The notes under the pieces: generated by a model
The model's input: only the letters and a program-made list of their open reading frames with translations
What the model was told of the DNA's origin: nothing
Database searches by the model: none
NCBI RefSeq assembly: GCF_003032475.1
Contig: NZ_CP028369.1
Location: 5,456,001 to 5,520,000, forward strand
DNA: 64,000 bases
Source: Streptomyces sp. P3
GTDB lineage: Bacteria; Actinomycetota; Actinomycetes; Streptomycetales; Streptomycetaceae
Direction of reading: 5' to 3'
Shown: piece by piece, positions 17,230 through 39,037 of the stretch
Numbering within the stretch: position 1 is the first letter of the stretch
Layout of the letters: each line of letters begins with the position of its first letter
Translations under genes and position numbers: made by a program

Positions 17230-18090
17230 ATGACGGCGTCCCTGACCCTCGCGCACTCGCCCTGCCCCAACGACACGTTCGTCTTCCACGCCTGGACCGA
17301 GGGGCTGCTTCCCGACGCGCCCGAAACACAGCTCACCCTCGCCGACATCGACATCACCAACGGCCTCGCCGGACGCGGTGAACTGGACGTCCTGAAGGTC
17401 TCCTACGGCGTGCTGCCGCACATCCTCGACGACTACGCGCTGCTGCCCTGCGGCGGCGCCCTGGGGCACGGCTGCGGCCCCCTCGTCCTGGTGGCAGAGC
17501 CCGGCGACCCGGCCGCCCTGGTCGGCGCCCGCGTCGCGGTGCCCAGCACGACGTCCACGGCCTACCTGCTGTTCCGGCTGTGGGCAGCCGACGCGATCCC
17601 GGAAGGCGTCGGCGAGGTCGTCGTCCTGCCGTTCCACGAGATCATGCCCGCCGTCCGGGACGGCGCCGTCGACGCCGGACTCGTCATCCACGAAGCTCGT
17701 TTCACCTACGGGCGCTACGGTCTGCACTGCACGGCCGACATGGGCGAGGAGTGGGAGAAGCGCACCGGACTGCCCATCCCGCTGGGCGCGATCGTCGCCC
17801 GCCGCTCCCTGGGGGAGCCCATGCTGCGCAGGCTCACCGACACGGTCCGTGCCTCCCTCCGCGCGGCCTGGGACAACCCGCACGCATCCCGCGCCCATGT
17901 CCTACGGCACGCCCAGGAGATGGACCCGGACATCGTCGATCAGCACATCGGCCTGTACGTCAACGAGTTCACCGCCGCACTCGGTGAGGACGGCCTGCAC
18001 GCCGTGCGCACCCTCCTGGACGGCTCGGCCGAGCTCGGCCTCCTGCCGGGCGTCGCAGCGAGCGCACTGGACATGACCATCCGCCTGTGA
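17230..18090 (+). CDS. mqnD: 1,4-dihydroxy-6-naphthoate synthase MqnD
   Basis: 286 aa. The start LTLAHSPCPNDTFVFHAW is the MqnD hallmark, followed by KVSYGVLPHIL and VIHEARFTYG. It has the periplasmic-binding-protein fold and forms 1,4-dihydroxy-6-naphthoate from cyclic dehypoxanthine futalosine. The start has GAAGGA upstream. It is the only mqn gene on the plus strand and runs toward the PKS genes. Its product is the probable branch point between menaquinone and this cluster's metabolite. Confidence 0.94.
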   Translation: MTASLTLAHSPCPNDTFVFHAWTEGLLPDAPETQLTLADIDITNGLAGRGELDVLKVSYGVLPHILDDYALLPCGGALGHGCGPLVLVAEPGDPAALVGARVAVPSTTSTAYLLFRLWAADAIPEGVGEVVVLPFHEIMPAVRDGAVDAGLVIHEARFTYGRYGLHCTADMGEEWEKRTGLPIPLGAIVARRSLGEPMLRRLTDTVRASLRAAWDNPHASRAHVLRHAQEMDPDIVDQHIGLYVNEFTAALGEDGLHAVRTLLDGSAELGLLPGVAASALDMTIRL

Positions 18091-18280
18091 GCGGAGGGGC
18101 TCCCGACGACCGGGCGGCACCCAGCTCGGCCGGCAACGCTAGAAGTTCTCTTAGAGCCGCCCGGACCACAGCCCGAAACGGGAGCAACCCTTCCCATAAT
18201 CGGCCCGAGAGACAGGCCCGGCGCCGGGAGCGCCGCGACCCGTCCCGTGAGGGCATCGGACGGCACGCCGACCCTCACCA

Positions 18281-18309
18281 GGCCCCGGCGCCCATGAGGT
18301 GCCGGGGCC
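18281..18309 (+). terminator. Hairpin between mqnD and the PKS gene
   Basis: GGCCCCGGC (18281-18289) and GCCGGGGCC (18301-18309) close a 12-bp stem (one G-T pair) with loop CATGA. It lies 191 nt after mqnD and 61 nt before the PKS start, so it may end mqnD transcripts or form part of the PKS leader. A CATAAT stretch at 18195-18200 is a weak -10 candidate. Confidence 0.5.
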
Positions 18310-18370
18310 GAACCGATGCCTCGTGCGCCACGGCGAGCCAGCGCGCCCGCCGCCGAAGGGAGACCGATCC

Positions 18371-21300
18371 GTGAGCGAGGACAGGCTGCGAGAGTTCCTG
18401 ACCCGAGTCTCCAGCGACCTCCAGCGCACCCGCGCCCGGCTGCGCCAGGTCGAGGGCAGGGCAACGGAACCGATCGCCGTCGTCTCCATGAGCTGCCGCT
18501 ACCCCGGAGGGGTGCGCACACCGGAGGATCTCTGGCACCTCGTCGACACGGGCACCGACGGCGTCTCCGCCTTCCCGGACAACCGCGGCTGGGACCTCGA
18601 CGCCCTCTACAATCCCGATCCCGCCAACCCCGGCACCTGCTACACCCGGGAAGGCGGCTTCCTCCATGACGCAGCCGACTTCGACCCCGCCTTCTTCGGC
18701 ATGTCCCCGCGTGAGGCCCTCGCCACCGACCCGCAGCAGCGCGTCCTGCTCGAGATCGTCTGGGAATCCCTCGAACGGGCCGGCCTGCGTCCGGCCGACC
18801 TGCGCGGAAGCGCCACCGGAGTGTTCGCCGGAGTCATGTACAACGACTACGCCACCCGGTTCCCCGAGCCGCCCCCCGGCGTCGAGGGCCATCTCGGCAA
18901 CGGCAGCGCCGCGAGCATCGCCTCGGGGCGCGTCTCCTACACCTTCGGCTTCGAGGGGCCCGCCGTCACGGTGGACACCGCGTGCTCCTCCTCCCTCGTC
19001 GCCCTCCACCTCGCGGTGCAGTCACTGCGGCAGGGCGAGTGCGACCTCGCTCTCGCGGGCGGTGTCGCCTTCATGTCGACGCCGGTCACCTTCCTGGAGT
19101 TCAGCCGACAGCGCGGACTCGCGCCGGACGGACGCTGCAAGTCCTTCGCCGACGCCACCGACGGCACCGGCTGGGGCGAGGGTGCCGGCGTCCTCCTGCT
19201 CGAACGCCTCTCCGACGCGCGTCGCAACGGCCACGAGGTGCTCGCCGTCGTCCGCGGCTCCGCCGTCAACCAGGACGGCGCGAGCAGCGGACTCACCGCT
19301 CCCAACGGTCCGTCCCAACAGCGCGTCATCCGCCAGGCGTTGACCTCCGCCGGGCTCTCCCCGCTGGACGTCGACGCCGTCGAGGCGCACGGCACCGGCA
19401 CCACCCTCGGCGACCCCATCGAGGCCCAGGCACTCCTGGCCGCCTACGGACAGGACCGCGCCGAGGACCGTCCGCTCTGGCTCGGCTCCCTGAAGTCCAA
19501 CATCGGTCACACCCAGGCCGCCGCGGGGGTCGGCGGTGTCATCAAGATGGTCATGGCGCTGCGCCATGCCCGCCTGCCCCGCACTCTGCACGTCGACGCG
19601 CCCACGACCAAGGTCGACTGGACCGAGGGCCACGTCCGTCTGCTCACCGAACCCGTCGTGTGGCCGCCCGGTGACCGGCCGCGGCGCGCCGGGGTGTCCG
19701 CGTTCGGGGTCTCCGGCACCAACGCCCACGTCATCCTGGAGGAGACCCCGCCGGACGAGGCCGAGGCCACGGAACCGGAAGACGCCGACTCGACACCCGA
19801 ACCCACGGCGCCGCCGGTCGTCCCGTGGGTCCTCTCCGCCCGGACCGCCGACGCCCTGAGAGCTCAGGCCACCGGCCTGCTCGACCACCTCGACGCGCAC
19901 CCGGGGACCGACGACCTGGCCGTCGCCCGCACGCTGACCCTTCGACGCTCCCTCTTCGAACAACGCGCCGTCGTCCTCGGCACCGATTGCGAGACCCTCA
20001 CCGCGGGCCTCGACGTCCTCGCCGCCGGCGGCACCTCACCCGACGTCATCACCGCGACCGCCCGCCGGGGTGGTCGGACGGCGTTCTTGTTCGCTGGTCA
20101 GGGTGCGCAGCGGGTGGGGATGGGGCGTGAGCTGTATGCGTCGTTCCCGGTGTTCGCGGATGCGTTCGACGCGGTGTGCGCACAAGTGGGGGGTGGGTTG
20201 CGGGAGGTGGTGTTCGGCGAGGATGTGGAGTTGCTGGGGCGTACGGAGTGGGCGCAGCCTGCGTTGTTCGCGGTCGAGGTGGCTCTTTTCCGTCTGGTGG
20301 AGTCGTTCGGGGTGCGTCCGGACTTTGTGATGGGGCATTCGGTCGGTGAGATCGCGGCGGCGCATGTGGCGGGTGTCCTGTCTTTGGAGGATGCGTGTGC
20401 GCTGGTGGTGGCGCGGGGGCGGTTGATGCAGGGGTTGCCGTCGGGTGGGGTGATGGTGGCGGTGGAGGCGGCCGAGGGCGAGGTGCTGGCGCTGTTGGAG
20501 GGCCGTGAGGGTGAGGTGTCGGTCGCTGCGGTGAACGGTCCGCGTGCGGTGGTGATCGCGGGTGTCGAGGCGGCGGTCGCCGGGGTCGTTGAGGTGTTGA
20601 AGGCGCGAGGTCGGCGGGCGTCTGGTCTGCGGGTGTCGCATGCTTTCCATTCGCCGTTGATGGAGCCGATGCTGGAGGCTTTCCGTGAGGTGGCGGAGGG
20701 CATTGCCTACGGTTCCGCGTCGATTCCGGTTGTGTCGAACGTGTCGGGGCGGCTCGCGGTGGAGGGCGAGTTGGCGTCGGCGGAGTACTGGGTGCGGCAT
20801 GTGCGGGAGGCGGTGCGTTTCGCCGACGGGATCGGTGTGCTGGCCGGTGAGGGCGTGACGCGGTTCCTGGAGATCGGCCCGGACGCCACCCTCACCGCAC
20901 TCGCCCGGACCGCTGTCGAAGAGAGCGGCGGTGAAGCCCTTTTCGCCGCAACACTCCGTAAGGACCGGGACGAGTCTCGGACCACGGTGGCGGCGATGGC
21001 AGCGCTGCACGTCTCCGGCAGCCCCGTGGACTGGAAGATGCTCCTGAACGGCACGGACGAGTCGGTCCAGTTGCCCACATACCCCTTCCAGCGGACACGC
21101 TACTGGCTCGATCCTGTCGCGAACCACGCCGGACGACAGGGGGGACACCCGCTGCTCTCGGACGGAATCGGCCTCGCCGACTCCACCACCGTGGTGGCCA
21201 CGGGACGTCTCTCCCCGCGCACGCAGCCCTGGCTCGGCGAACTCGCCACCGGGGGCGGCTCGCTCGTGGCCGCCTCCGTCCTGACCGACCTGGCTCTTCA

Positions 21301-24300
21301 CGCGGGACGCGGCGTCGGCGCCCATCACCTTGCCGAACTGCGCGTCGACACCCCCCTGCCGCTCTCCACGACCGGGGAGATAGAGGTGCAGACGGTCACG
21401 GAGGCAGTCCAGGGCGAGCGGCGTTGGACCTTCGCACTGCACGGACGACCGTACGACCCCGACGCCGGCCCGTCGGACGAGGACCGGCCCTGGACCCGCC
21501 ACGCCCGCGGAATCCTGCTCGGTGGCCCCGATGATCCGACCGGCCCGAGCCCCGACGCCTCCGAACCCGCCGCAGCCTGGCCCCCGCCGGGCGCGGTGCC
21601 CGTCCACCTGGACGAGGTGTACACCGACCTCGACCTGCCTCGCTCGCCGGTGCTGACAGCAGTCTGGCGTCTGGGGAACGAGGTCTTCGCGGAGGCCGCC
21701 CTGCCGGAGGCGGCGGAAGCCGAGGCGGCCAGGTTCGCCGTTCACCCCGCCCTCCTGGACTCCGCCCTGCTCGTCCTGACGGCAGCCGGGCAGCCGGTGC
21801 CACACCTCGTGGCCTGGTCCGGAGTCACCCTCCACGCGCGTGCGGCGGCGAGCATACGGCTGCACGTCGTTCCGCGCTCGACGACGGAAAGCGAGCTCCG
21901 GCTGCTGGACGTCACGGGGGCCCCCGTCCTGACCGCCTCGGCTGTAACCGTACTGCCCTTCGACGCCGACGAACGTCCCGACGCCGTCGGGCACCTCGGC
22001 AGTGACCTCTACAGCGTCACATGGGTGGCGGCCGAGGCCGCCACGGAGCGGGACAACGTCGGGGCCGTGGCCCACAAGAGCCCGGAAGAGCTCCTGACCG
22101 CACTGTCGGCCGCCTCGGACGACGCCCCCTTCGCCGACCTCGTCGCCCTCCGGTGGCACACCGCGGACGCCTACAGCGACGCCGGGCTCGTGCCCGACGT
22201 GCACACTGCCGCCGAGCAAGCGCTCCGTCTGCTCCAGCGCTGGCTCACCGAAACGCGTGCCGACCACTCACGTCTGCTGCTGCTCACTCGCGGTGCGGTC
22301 GCCGCGCGCCCCGGCGAGACTGTGGTCGACCTGCCCGCAGCTGCGGTGCGAGGGCTGTTCAAGTCGGCCGCGTCGGAGAACCCCGGACGGATCCTGCTCC
22401 TCGACACCGACACCGACACCGACACGGACACCACTCCCACCGACGACCAGCTCAAGGACGCGGCCAGGCGAGGAAGGGACGAACTCGTACTGCGTAACGC
22501 GCAATTGTTCGCTCCGATGCTCACACGGGTCACGGCCCCGGCGCAGCGACCGGCCGCAGCGGCCTTTCCCGCGGACCGGACGGTGCTCGTCACCGGTGGC
22601 ACCGGCACGGTGGGCTCCGCCACCGTCCGCCATCTCGTGCACCGTCACGGTGTGCGTCACCTGCTCCTCGTCACCCGGCGGGGCCCGCAGGCCCCTGGCG
22701 CTGCCGAACTGATCGCCGAACTCGCCGCCGTCGATGCCCGAGTCACCGTCGTGAGCTGCGACGCGGCCGACCGCGACGCCCTCGCCGACGTCATCCGCGA
22801 CATCTCGCCCGAACACCCGCTCGGCGCCGTGGTGCACATCGCCGGAACGCTCGACGACCGCGTGGTCACCTCCCTCACCCCGGAGCGACTCACCTCGGTG
22901 CTGCGGCCCAAGGTCGACGCGGCGGTCCATCTCCACGAGCTGACACGACACCTCGACCTGTCGGCGTTCGTACTGTTCTCCTCGGCCGCCGCCACGTTCG
23001 CCGGTCCTGGCCAGGGCAACTACGTCGCCGCGAACTCCTTCCTCGACGCCTTCGCCGTGAGTCTGCGTGGCGACGGACGGCCCGCGGTGTCCGTCGCCTG
23101 GGGTCTGTGGGACGCCGACAGCGCCATGACCAGCGGTCTCACCGATGCCGCGCAGAACCGCGCCGCCCGCAACGGCATCGGCGCGCTGGCCACCGGCGAC
23201 GCCCTCGCCCTCTTCGACCGTGCTCTGACCCACACCGACGTCACCCCGATCCCACTCCGTCTGGACCGCGCCGCACTGCGCCGGACCGCCGACAGGCTGC
23301 CCCCGTTGCTGCGTGCCCTGGCGGGCCGCCCCACTCTGCGTGAGGCGGCGTCAGCCGCGCGATCCGCCGCCCCGCAGCTCGACCTGCTCGACCTGCCCGA
23401 GTCCCGCCGCGGCGAGGCGGTGGCTGGACTCGTGCGGCGCACGCTGGCCGACGTGCTCGGGCACGCCCCCGAAGCGCACATCCGCCCGGACACGCCGTTC
23501 ACGCAGCTGGGCCTCGATTCCCTGACCGCACTGGAGCTGCGGAACTCCCTCAGCGCAGCGACCGGAATACGGCTGCCGGCGACCCTCGTCTTCGACCACC
23601 CCACGCCCGAAGCGGTCACCGAACTCCTCCAGGCCGCACTGGCGCCGTCCTTACACACGAACGCCTCCGCGGTCCGCCTCTCCGAGCCCGCCGCGCTCGC
23701 CGACGATCCCATCGCGATCATCGGCATGGGCTGTCGATTCCCGGGGGGTGTCGAGACACCCGAACAGTTCTGGGATCTGCTCCGGCAAGGGGAGGACTCC
23801 ATCGGCGGCTTCCCCACGGACCGTGGCTGGGACAACCTCACCGCATTCGACGGACTGGACGGCGCCGGACGCGACACGTCGGCGTACCCCCGTCACGGTG
23901 GGTTCCTGTCCGATGTCGGTCGGTTCGACGCGGAGTTCTTCGGGGTGTCGCCGCGTGAGGCGTTGGCGATGGATCCGCAGCAGCGGTTGTTGCTGGAGGT
24001 TTCGTGGGAGGCGGTGGAGCGGGCGGGGTTGGATCCCCGGTCGTTGCGGGGGAGTCGTACGGGTGTGTTCGTGGGGACGAACGGTCAGGACTATCCGGCG
24101 TTGTTGAGTCTGTCGGAGGGTGACTTCGGCGGCTATGTCGGCACGGGCAACGCCGCGAGCGTGGCGTCGGGCCGGGTGTCGTACGCCCTGGGTCTTGAAG
24201 GTCCGGCGGTCACGATCGACACGGCGTGCTCGTCGTCGCTGGTCGCCCTGCACCTTGCCGCGCAGTCGCTCCGCTCAGACGAGTGCTCGAAGGCCCTCGT

Positions 24301-27300
24301 GGCAGGCGTCACCGTGATGTCCACCCCCGCTGCTTTCGTGGAGTTCGGTCGTCAGGGTGGGTTGGCGGTGGATGGTCGGTGCAGGGCGTTCGGTGAGGGT
24401 GCGGATGGTACGGGGTGGGGTGAGGGGGTGGGTGTCCTGTTGGTGGAGCGGTTGTCGGATGCGCGTCGGTTGGGGCATCGGGTGTTGGCGGTGGTGCGGG
24501 GTTCGGCGGTGAATCAGGATGGTGCGTCGAACGGGTTGACGGCTCCGAACGGTCCGTCGCAGCAGCGGGTGATTCGGGCGGCGTTGGGGTCGGCGGGGCT
24601 GTCGGCGGTGGATGTGGATGTGGTGGAGGCGCATGGGACGGGGACGCGGTTGGGTGATCCGATCGAGGCGCAGGCGTTGCTGGCGACGTATGGCCAGGGC
24701 CGTGTCGAGGGGCGGCCGTTGTGGTTGGGGTCGGTGAAGTCGAATGTGGGTCATACGCAGGCGGCTGCGGGTGTGGCCGGTGTGATCAAGATGGTGCTGG
24801 CGTTGCGTCGTGGGGTGTTGCCGGCGACGTTGCATGTGGGGGAGCCGTCGTCGCATGTGGACTGGTCGGCGGGGGAGGTGCGGCTGCTGACGGAGGCGCA
24901 GCCGTGGCCCGAGGCCGATGGGCGGGTACGACGTGCGGGAGTGTCGTCGTTCGGTCTGTCGGGGACCAACGCGCACGTCATCCTGGAGCAGGCCCCGGCC
25001 GAACCGGCGGACGAGGTAGAGAGTGGGGGTGCGGGTCTGCCGGTGGTGCCGTGGGTGTTGTCCGGACGCAGCTCCGACGCCCTGCGCTCACAGGCCACCC
25101 GACTGCGTGCCTACGCGCAGACGAGTGCGGATCTCAGCACCGTTGCTGTGGCGAGTGCTCTGACCACCCGCACTCCTTTCGAGAACCGCGCCGTCATCTA
25201 CGGCCGCGATCACGCGGAACTGCTGGCCGGCCTCCACTGCCTTGCCGTCGGGGATCCCGCCGCCAACCTGATTCAGGGCACAGCGGCGGGTCCCGGCCGG
25301 ACGGCGTTCTTGTTCGCTGGTCAGGGTGCGCAGCGGGTGGGGATGGGGCGTGGGTTGTATGGGGCGTTTCCGGTGTTCGCGGAGGCGTTCGACGCGGTGT
25401 GTGCCCGGGTGGGGGGTGGGTTGCGGGAGGTGGTGTTCGGCGAGGATGTGGAGTTGCTGGGGCGTACGGAGTGGGCGCAGCCTGCGTTGTTCGCGGTCGA
25501 GGTGGCTCTTTTCCGTCTGGTGGAGTCGTTCGGGGTGCGTCCGGACTTTGTGATGGGGCATTCGGTCGGTGAGATCGCGGCGGCGCATGTGGCGGGTGTG
25601 TTCTCGCTGGAGGATGCGTGTGCGTTGGTGGTGGCGCGGGGGCGGTTGATGCAGGGGTTGCCGTCGGGTGGGGTGATGGTGGCGGTGGAGGCGGCCGAGG
25701 ATGAGGTGTTGGCGCTGTTGGAGGGCCGTGAGGGTGAGGTGTCGGTCGCTGCGGTGAACGGTCCGCGTGCGGTGGTGATCGCGGGTGTCGAGGCGGCGGT
25801 CGCCGAGATCGCCGGTCGGCTCAGGGCGTTGGGTCGGCGGGCGTCTGGTCTGCGGGTGTCGCATGCGTTCCATTCGCCGTTGATGGAGCCGATGCTGGAG
25901 GCTTTCCGTGAGGTGGCGGAGGGCATCGCCTACGGTTCCGCGTCGATTCCGGTTGTGTCGAATGTGTCGGGGCGGCTCGCGGTGGAGGGCGAGTTGGCGT
26001 CGGCGGAGTACTGGGTGCGGCATGTGCGGGAGGCGGTGCGTTTCGCCGACGGGGTCGGTGTGCTGGCCGGCGAGGGTGTGACGCGGTTCCTGGAGATCGG
26101 CCCCGATGGCACCCTCACCGCACTCGCGCAGAACAGCCTCCCCGACGACACCGGCGAGGCACTCTTCGCATCGATGCTCCGCAAGGACCGGAGCGAGGTG
26201 GATACCGTCGTCGCGTGCGTCGCCGCTGGATACACGGCGGGACTCTTCGTCGACTGGACCGCCGTGATCGGTGAGGTCTCCACGGCCGGTGTCGACCTGC
26301 CGACGTACGCCTTCCAGCGCGAGCGGTTCTGGCCGCAGACCAAGCGCAGTGAAGTCGTGCGCGACGCGGAACTCTGGGAACCCACCGAATCGGAGGAAGC
26401 GCGCGAGCTGGCGCACACGTTGAACATCGGCGAGGACGTCGTCCAGGAGGTCCTGGCGGGACTGTCGGCCCGGCATCGGGATCGCGCGGTCAGAGCCGAG
26501 GTGGATGGCTGGCAGTACCGTGTCGACTGGCAGGAGGCTGCCCTCCCGTCCGGTGACGGTCCTTTCGGGCGGTGGCTGGTGCTCCATTCGGCGGGGCGCT
26601 CGGATCACCTGGACACGGTGACCGCTGCTCTGCCCGAGCACCTGCTCCTGTCCCTCTCGGACGATCCCGACCGTGCGGAGCTGGCCCGCGCCGTCGCTGC
26701 CCTCCCGGGCCGGCGGATCGCCGGAGCCGTGATCCTGTGCGACACGCTGGTGCAGGCACTCATCGCCACACAGGCAATGGGTGACGCGAAGGTGGCAGGG
26801 CCCACCTGGCTGGTGACCCGGGGAGCGGTTTCCGTGGGCGACCTCGACGACGGTCCACTGCAGGCCGAGCAGGCCGCCGTGTGGGGACTGGGTCGTGTCG
26901 CCGCACTGGAGCACCCCGATCGCTGGGGCGGCCTCGTCGATCTGCCGGAGGTGGCGGATGTGAACACCGCCGCGCTCCTCGCGTCGGTCTTCTCATCCTC
27001 GTCGGAGGATCAACTCGCTCTCCGCGACGGCCGGATCCATGCCCGCAGGCTTCGGCAGAGCCCAGCTCAACGGCGGCCCGCCGGACCGGGCTGGAAACCG
27101 GAAGGGAAGATCCTGCTCACCGGCGGCACCGGTGCTCTCGGCGCGCACGTCGCACGCTGGCTCGTCCGGCGTGGAGCCACCGACCTGGTTCTCACCGGTC
27201 GTCAGGGCCCCGACGCCGACGGAGCTGACGAACTCGTCGCCGAGCTACGCGACTCGGGCGCGCAACGGGTGAGCGTCGAAGCATGCGACGTGTCCGACCG

Positions 27301-28495
27301 GGCAGCCGTCGCCGACCTGCTCTCCCGGCATCGCGTCAGCGCCGTCTTCCATGCCGCCGGCGTCCCGGACCACATGCCCTTCGACGACATCGATGCCGCT
27401 CGTGTTCGGCGGGTGATGGGGGCGAAGGCGTGGGGTGCGGTGTATTTGGATGAGTTGACGCGTGGTTGGGATCTGTCTGCGTTCGTGGTGTTCTCCTCGA
27501 TTGCGGGTGTGTGGGGGAGTGGGGGGCAGGGGGCGTATGCGGCGGCGAACGCGTGGGCTGATGCGGTGGTGGAGTCGCGTCGTGGTCGTGGTCTGGTGGG
27601 TGTGTCGGTGGGGTGGGGTCCGTGGGCGGGTGGGGGGATGGTGTCGGGTGAGGGTGCGGTGGAGTTGGGTCGTCGTGGGTTGCGGGTGATGGATCCGGGG
27701 CGTGCTCTGGTGGGGTTGGAGTCGGTGTTGGAGGGCGGTGGGGGTTCGGTGGTGGTGGCTGATGTGGAGTGGGACCGTTTCGTTCCGGCGTTCACCAGCC
27801 GCCGTCCCAGCCCCCTGCTCACCACCCTCCCGCGCCTGACCGGCTCTGACGTCGTCGAAGAGCACGCGACCGAAGACGCTCGAGCCGTGCTGACCGCCCG
27901 CTTGGCACACCGACCTGAGAAGGAACGTCTGCGCGCGTTGCGGGAACTGGTCCGTAAGTGGACCGGGGTGGTGCTCGGTCGCTCCGAAGGCTCGCCCTCG
28001 GACCTCGACCGGCCCTTCAAGGACGTGGGTTTCGACTCCCTCATGGCCGTCGAGCTCCGCAATCAGCTCCATACCGAGACCGGGCTGCGGCTGCCGTCGA
28101 CACTGGTCTTCGACCATCCGAGCCCGCGCCACCTCGCTGATCACCTGCACGACGAGTTGTTCGGCCGATCGGACGGCATGAATACGGTGCCGGGAACGCC
28201 GCTACGGCCAGGGCCGGGTGACGAGGCTTCATTCCGTGACGCAATTGCCGCGATCCCCTTCTCGCATTGGGAGGAGAGCGGCCTGCTGGCAGCCGTGCTG
28301 TCGCTGGCGGACAGCGGCCCGATCGGACGGACCACCGCCGAGGCCGTGCCGTCCGGGCCCACGGCGTACGGCGCCGCCCGCTTCACGGGCACGTTCGAGC
28401 AGTCGCAGGACGGCGACGAGTCCGCATCCGGCGCGATCGACGCCATGGACGTCGACGCACTCGTTCAACTGGCCCTGGGCGACTCCACCTCCTGA
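18371..28495 (+). CDS. Bimodular type I PKS (KS-AT-DH-KR-ACP, KS-AT-KR-ACP)
   Basis: 3374 aa; GTG chosen because a docking helix ([20 protein letters not shown]) follows at once and GGGAG precedes it. Module 1: KS from 33 (Cys205), AT from 571 with GHSVG and HAFH (malonyl-CoA), DH fold from 926, KR from 1403 with LDD (B-type), ACP near 1716. Module 2: KS from 1779 (Cys1953), AT from 2312 (GHSVG, HAFH: malonyl), KR from 2913 (no LDD, Trp eight residues before the catalytic Tyr: A-type), ACP near 3222, C-terminal docking segment. The DH lacks its His ([10 protein letters not shown] where DHxVxG is expected), so both modules should give beta-hydroxy units of opposite configuration. A TTA codon at residue 1761 suggests bldA dependence. 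AT, KS and KR stretches are nearly identical at DNA level to copies in the next gene. Confidence 0.96.
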   Translation: MSEDRLREFLTRVSSDLQRTRARLRQVEGRATEPIAVVSMSCRYPGGVRTPEDLWHLVDTGTDGVSAFPDNRGWDLDALYNPDPANPGTCYTREGGFLHDAADFDPAFFGMSPREALATDPQQRVLLEIVWESLERAGLRPADLRGSATGVFAGVMYNDYATRFPEPPPGVEGHLGNGSAASIASGRVSYTFGFEGPAVTVDTACSSSLVALHLAVQSLRQGECDLALAGGVAFMSTPVTFLEFSRQRGLAPDGRCKSFADATDGTGWGEGAGVLLLERLSDARRNGHEVLAVVRGSAVNQDGASSGLTAPNGPSQQRVIRQALTSAGLSPLDVDAVEAHGTGTTLGDPIEAQALLAAYGQDRAEDRPLWLGSLKSNIGHTQAAAGVGGVIKMVMALRHARLPRTLHVDAPTTKVDWTEGHVRLLTEPVVWPPGDRPRRAGVSAFGVSGTNAHVILEETPPDEAEATEPEDADSTPEPTAPPVVPWVLSARTADALRAQATGLLDHLDAHPGTDDLAVARTLTLRRSLFEQRAVVLGTDCETLTAGLDVLAAGGTSPDVITATARRGGRTAFLFAGQGAQRVGMGRELYASFPVFADAFDAVCAQVGGGLREVVFGEDVELLGRTEWAQPALFAVEVALFRLVESFGVRPDFVMGHSVGEIAAAHVAGVLSLEDACALVVARGRLMQGLPSGGVMVAVEAAEGEVLALLEGREGEVSVAAVNGPRAVVIAGVEAAVAGVVEVLKARGRRASGLRVSHAFHSPLMEPMLEAFREVAEGIAYGSASIPVVSNVSGRLAVEGELASAEYWVRHVREAVRFADGIGVLAGEGVTRFLEIGPDATLTALARTAVEESGGEALFAATLRKDRDESRTTVAAMAALHVSGSPVDWKMLLNGTDESVQLPTYPFQRTRYWLDPVANHAGRQGGHPLLSDGIGLADSTTVVATGRLSPRTQPWLGELATGGGSLVAASVLTDLALHAGRGVGAHHLAELRVDTPLPLSTTGEIEVQTVTEAVQGERRWTFALHGRPYDPDAGPSDEDRPWTRHARGILLGGPDDPTGPSPDASEPAAAWPPPGAVPVHLDEVYTDLDLPRSPVLTAVWRLGNEVFAEAALPEAAEAEAARFAVHPALLDSALLVLTAAGQPVPHLVAWSGVTLHARAAASIRLHVVPRSTTESELRLLDVTGAPVLTASAVTVLPFDADERPDAVGHLGSDLYSVTWVAAEAATERDNVGAVAHKSPEELLTALSAASDDAPFADLVALRWHTADAYSDAGLVPDVHTAAEQALRLLQRWLTETRADHSRLLLLTRGAVAARPGETVVDLPAAAVRGLFKSAASENPGRILLLDTDTDTDTDTTPTDDQLKDAARRGRDELVLRNAQLFAPMLTRVTAPAQRPAAAAFPADRTVLVTGGTGTVGSATVRHLVHRHGVRHLLLVTRRGPQAPGAAELIAELAAVDARVTVVSCDAADRDALADVIRDISPEHPLGAVVHIAGTLDDRVVTSLTPERLTSVLRPKVDAAVHLHELTRHLDLSAFVLFSSAAATFAGPGQGNYVAANSFLDAFAVSLRGDGRPAVSVAWGLWDADSAMTSGLTDAAQNRAARNGIGALATGDALALFDRALTHTDVTPIPLRLDRAALRRTADRLPPLLRALAGRPTLREAASAARSAAPQLDLLDLPESRRGEAVAGLVRRTLADVLGHAPEAHIRPDTPFTQLGLDSLTALELRNSLSAATGIRLPATLVFDHPTPEAVTELLQAALAPSLHTNASAVRLSEPAALADDPIAIIGMGCRFPGGVETPEQFWDLLRQGEDSIGGFPTDRGWDNLTAFDGLDGAGRDTSAYPRHGGFLSDVGRFDAEFFGVSPREALAMDPQQRLLLEVSWEAVERAGLDPRSLRGSRTGVFVGTNGQDYPALLSLSEGDFGGYVGTGNAASVASGRVSYALGLEGPAVTIDTACSSSLVALHLAAQSLRSDECSKALVAGVTVMSTPAAFVEFGRQGGLAVDGRCRAFGEGADGTGWGEGVGVLLVERLSDARRLGHRVLAVVRGSAVNQDGASNGLTAPNGPSQQRVIRAALGSAGLSAVDVDVVEAHGTGTRLGDPIEAQALLATYGQGRVEGRPLWLGSVKSNVGHTQAAAGVAGVIKMVLALRRGVLPATLHVGEPSSHVDWSAGEVRLLTEAQPWPEADGRVRRAGVSSFGLSGTNAHVILEQAPAEPADEVESGGAGLPVVPWVLSGRSSDALRSQATRLRAYAQTSADLSTVAVASALTTRTPFENRAVIYGRDHAELLAGLHCLAVGDPAANLIQGTAAGPGRTAFLFAGQGAQRVGMGRGLYGAFPVFAEAFDAVCARVGGGLREVVFGEDVELLGRTEWAQPALFAVEVALFRLVESFGVRPDFVMGHSVGEIAAAHVAGVFSLEDACALVVARGRLMQGLPSGGVMVAVEAAEDEVLALLEGREGEVSVAAVNGPRAVVIAGVEAAVAEIAGRLRALGRRASGLRVSHAFHSPLMEPMLEAFREVAEGIAYGSASIPVVSNVSGRLAVEGELASAEYWVRHVREAVRFADGVGVLAGEGVTRFLEIGPDGTLTALAQNSLPDDTGEALFASMLRKDRSEVDTVVACVAAGYTAGLFVDWTAVIGEVSTAGVDLPTYAFQRERFWPQTKRSEVVRDAELWEPTESEEARELAHTLNIGEDVVQEVLAGLSARHRDRAVRAEVDGWQYRVDWQEAALPSGDGPFGRWLVLHSAGRSDHLDTVTAALPEHLLLSLSDDPDRAELARAVAALPGRRIAGAVILCDTLVQALIATQAMGDAKVAGPTWLVTRGAVSVGDLDDGPLQAEQAAVWGLGRVAALEHPDRWGGLVDLPEVADVNTAALLASVFSSSSEDQLALRDGRIHARRLRQSPAQRRPAGPGWKPEGKILLTGGTGALGAHVARWLVRRGATDLVLTGRQGPDADGADELVAELRDSGAQRVSVEACDVSDRAAVADLLSRHRVSAVFHAAGVPDHMPFDDIDAARVRRVMGAKAWGAVYLDELTRGWDLSAFVVFSSIAGVWGSGGQGAYAAANAWADAVVESRRGRGLVGVSVGWGPWAGGGMVSGEGAVELGRRGLRVMDPGRALVGLESVLEGGGGSVVVADVEWDRFVPAFTSRRPSPLLTTLPRLTGSDVVEEHATEDARAVLTARLAHRPEKERLRALRELVRKWTGVVLGRSEGSPSDLDRPFKDVGFDSLMAVELRNQLHTETGLRLPSTLVFDHPSPRHLADHLHDELFGRSDGMNTVPGTPLRPGPGDEASFRDAIAAIPFSHWEESGLLAAVLSLADSGPIGRTTAEAVPSGPTAYGAARFTGTFEQSQDGDESASGAIDAMDVDALVQLALGDSTS
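20081..20880 (+). repeat. AT cassette copy 1
   Basis: 800-nt AT core nearly identical to 25304-26103, 30244-31043 and 34891-35690. It is rich in GTG/TTG/GGT codons, while the flanks favour C-ending codons. Confidence 0.85.
22403..22432 (+). repeat. GACACC hexamer tandem repeat
   Basis: Five in-frame hexamers (one reads GACACG) encode a run of Asp-Thr pairs in the linker before the module 1 ketoreductase. It is probably a slippage product without catalytic meaning. Confidence 0.8.
24341..24895 (+). repeat. KS cassette copy 1
   Basis: 555-nt C-terminal KS segment nearly identical to 29278-29832 and 33919-34473. Confidence 0.8.
25304..26103 (+). repeat. AT cassette copy 2
   Basis: 800 nt, same length and almost the same sequence as the other three AT cassettes. 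Differences cluster around one short variable block ([11 protein letters not shown] against [11 protein letters not shown]). Confidence 0.85.
27398..27831 (+). repeat. KR cassette copy 1
   Basis: 434 nt covering the KR catalytic half, nearly identical to 37054-37487. The KR sequence before it is unrelated at DNA level between the two modules. Confidence 0.85.
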
Positions 28496-28563
28496 GGAAC
28501 CCATCCCACCGCCACGCCTTCCCGTCCGCCCGCGAACGGGCCACGAACCAGTGGAGTTTGAGC

Positions 28564-38076
<9,513 letters not shown>

Positions 38077-38164
38077 CCGCGGGTATCGGTCGCCGGAGGC
38101 CGGCCCGCCTCGTCCTCCGGCAACAGCCCGACGGCGTCGATGTGTTGTTGCCGGACATGGGGCG

Positions 38165-38194
38165 GCGGCCGTACCGATCGGACGGTACGGCCGC
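38165..38194. terminator. Bidirectional terminator between the PKS and PAS-LuxR genes
   Basis: GCGGCCGTACCG (38165-38176) and its exact complement (38183-38194) form a 12-bp stem with a 6-nt loop in the convergent gap between the PKS stop and the regulator stop. Confidence 0.7.
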
Positions 38195-38296
38195 TGGTGG
38201 CAGGACGTGCCCACCAGGCCTGGCACGAGGCTTGTGGCCGGTGCAGCAGGCGGTGGGGACGAGCGGCGGGGGGAAGCAACCGCCGCGAGAGCGTCG

Positions 38297-39037
38297 CTAC
38301 TTGATGAATTCCGGAAGCACCCGCGGAGGCCACTGGCCGACGGTCAGCATGCCCATGGAGTGGGCGCGCGCCACGAGAGCAGCCCTGTTCGGCGCCTTGA
38401 GCTTCCGCAGCATGAGGCCTACGTGATATTCGACGCCCTGTCGGCTGAGGTAGAGCCGAGCGGCGAGTTGCACGGTCGAGGAGCCGCTGGCGACACCCTC
38501 GAGGACCTGTGCGTCAAGCTTGCTGAGCAGCCGTTCGCGAGGGTTGAGCACCCCTTCCTCAGGACCTGAGGAAGGCGCCTCCTTGTCCGGCCTCACCTGT
38601 ACGACGATGCCGGCCATGAGTCCCGTGGTGTTCTGTACGGCGATGCCTGTCAGCTCTCCGGAGAAGGCTCGGCCCTCGTCCCCGAGGCCGACCACTCGCT
38701 CGGCGAAGCGGTTGCAGCGCCCCTGCGAAAGCCGGTTGAAGTGCCGGTCGAGCACGGAGGGGGAGCTGGGGTGCAGCAGCTCGTACAGACTTCGTCCGCA
38801 GATGTCGGCGGAGGTACTGCCGAACTGGCGGGAGAAATCCGGCTCCGCTGCCACGATGTGCATGCCGGTGTCGATGTGCGCCGTGTAGAGGCGACGGCTG
38901 GTCTCCGTGCGTGGGCGGTGATCGGGTTGGGCCCTGTGCGCGGTCGAAGAAGTGTGCGGGGCCGCCGCCCAGTCTCTGTCGGGCCAGGGGCCTGCTGTTC
39001 GCGTGGTCACTGCGACGCACCGTCTTTCTGCACTCAT
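38297..39037 (-). CDS. PAS-LuxR transcriptional regulator (PimM family)
   Basis: 246 aa. A PAS-like sensor region (about 50-150, GMHIVAAEPDFSRQFG and GRSLYELLHPS) is followed by a LuxR helix-turn-helix (about 170-235, LYLSRQGVEYHVGLMLRKL). This architecture is that of PimM, AmphRIV, NysRIV and PteF, activators of macrolide clusters that bind a 16-bp palindrome. Sites resembling that palindrome occur upstream of several tailoring and naphthoate genes here, so it is probably the pathway-specific activator. It is convergent with the PKS genes and has a recognisable promoter. Confidence 0.9.
   Translation of the reverse strand: MSAERRCVAVTTRTAGPWPDRDWAAAPHTSSTAHRAQPDHRPRTETSRRLYTAHIDTGMHIVAAEPDFSRQFGSTSADICGRSLYELLHPSSPSVLDRHFNRLSQGRCNRFAERVVGLGDEGRAFSGELTGIAVQNTTGLMAGIVVQVRPDKEAPSSGPEEGVLNPRERLLSKLDAQVLEGVASGSSTVQLAARLYLSRQGVEYHVGLMLRKLKAPNRAALVARAHSMGMLTVGQWPPRVLPEFIK

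Noticed and set aside
18299..18370. Upstream extension of the first bimodular PKS to an ATG at 18299
   Set aside because: The added 24 residues are not docking-like, overlap the 18281-18309 hairpin, and the GTG at 18371 has a GGGAG site and directly begins the docking helix.
20036..22267. Antisense frame of 743 codons opposite the first bimodular PKS
   Set aside because: Same cause; no family features and no ribosome-binding site.
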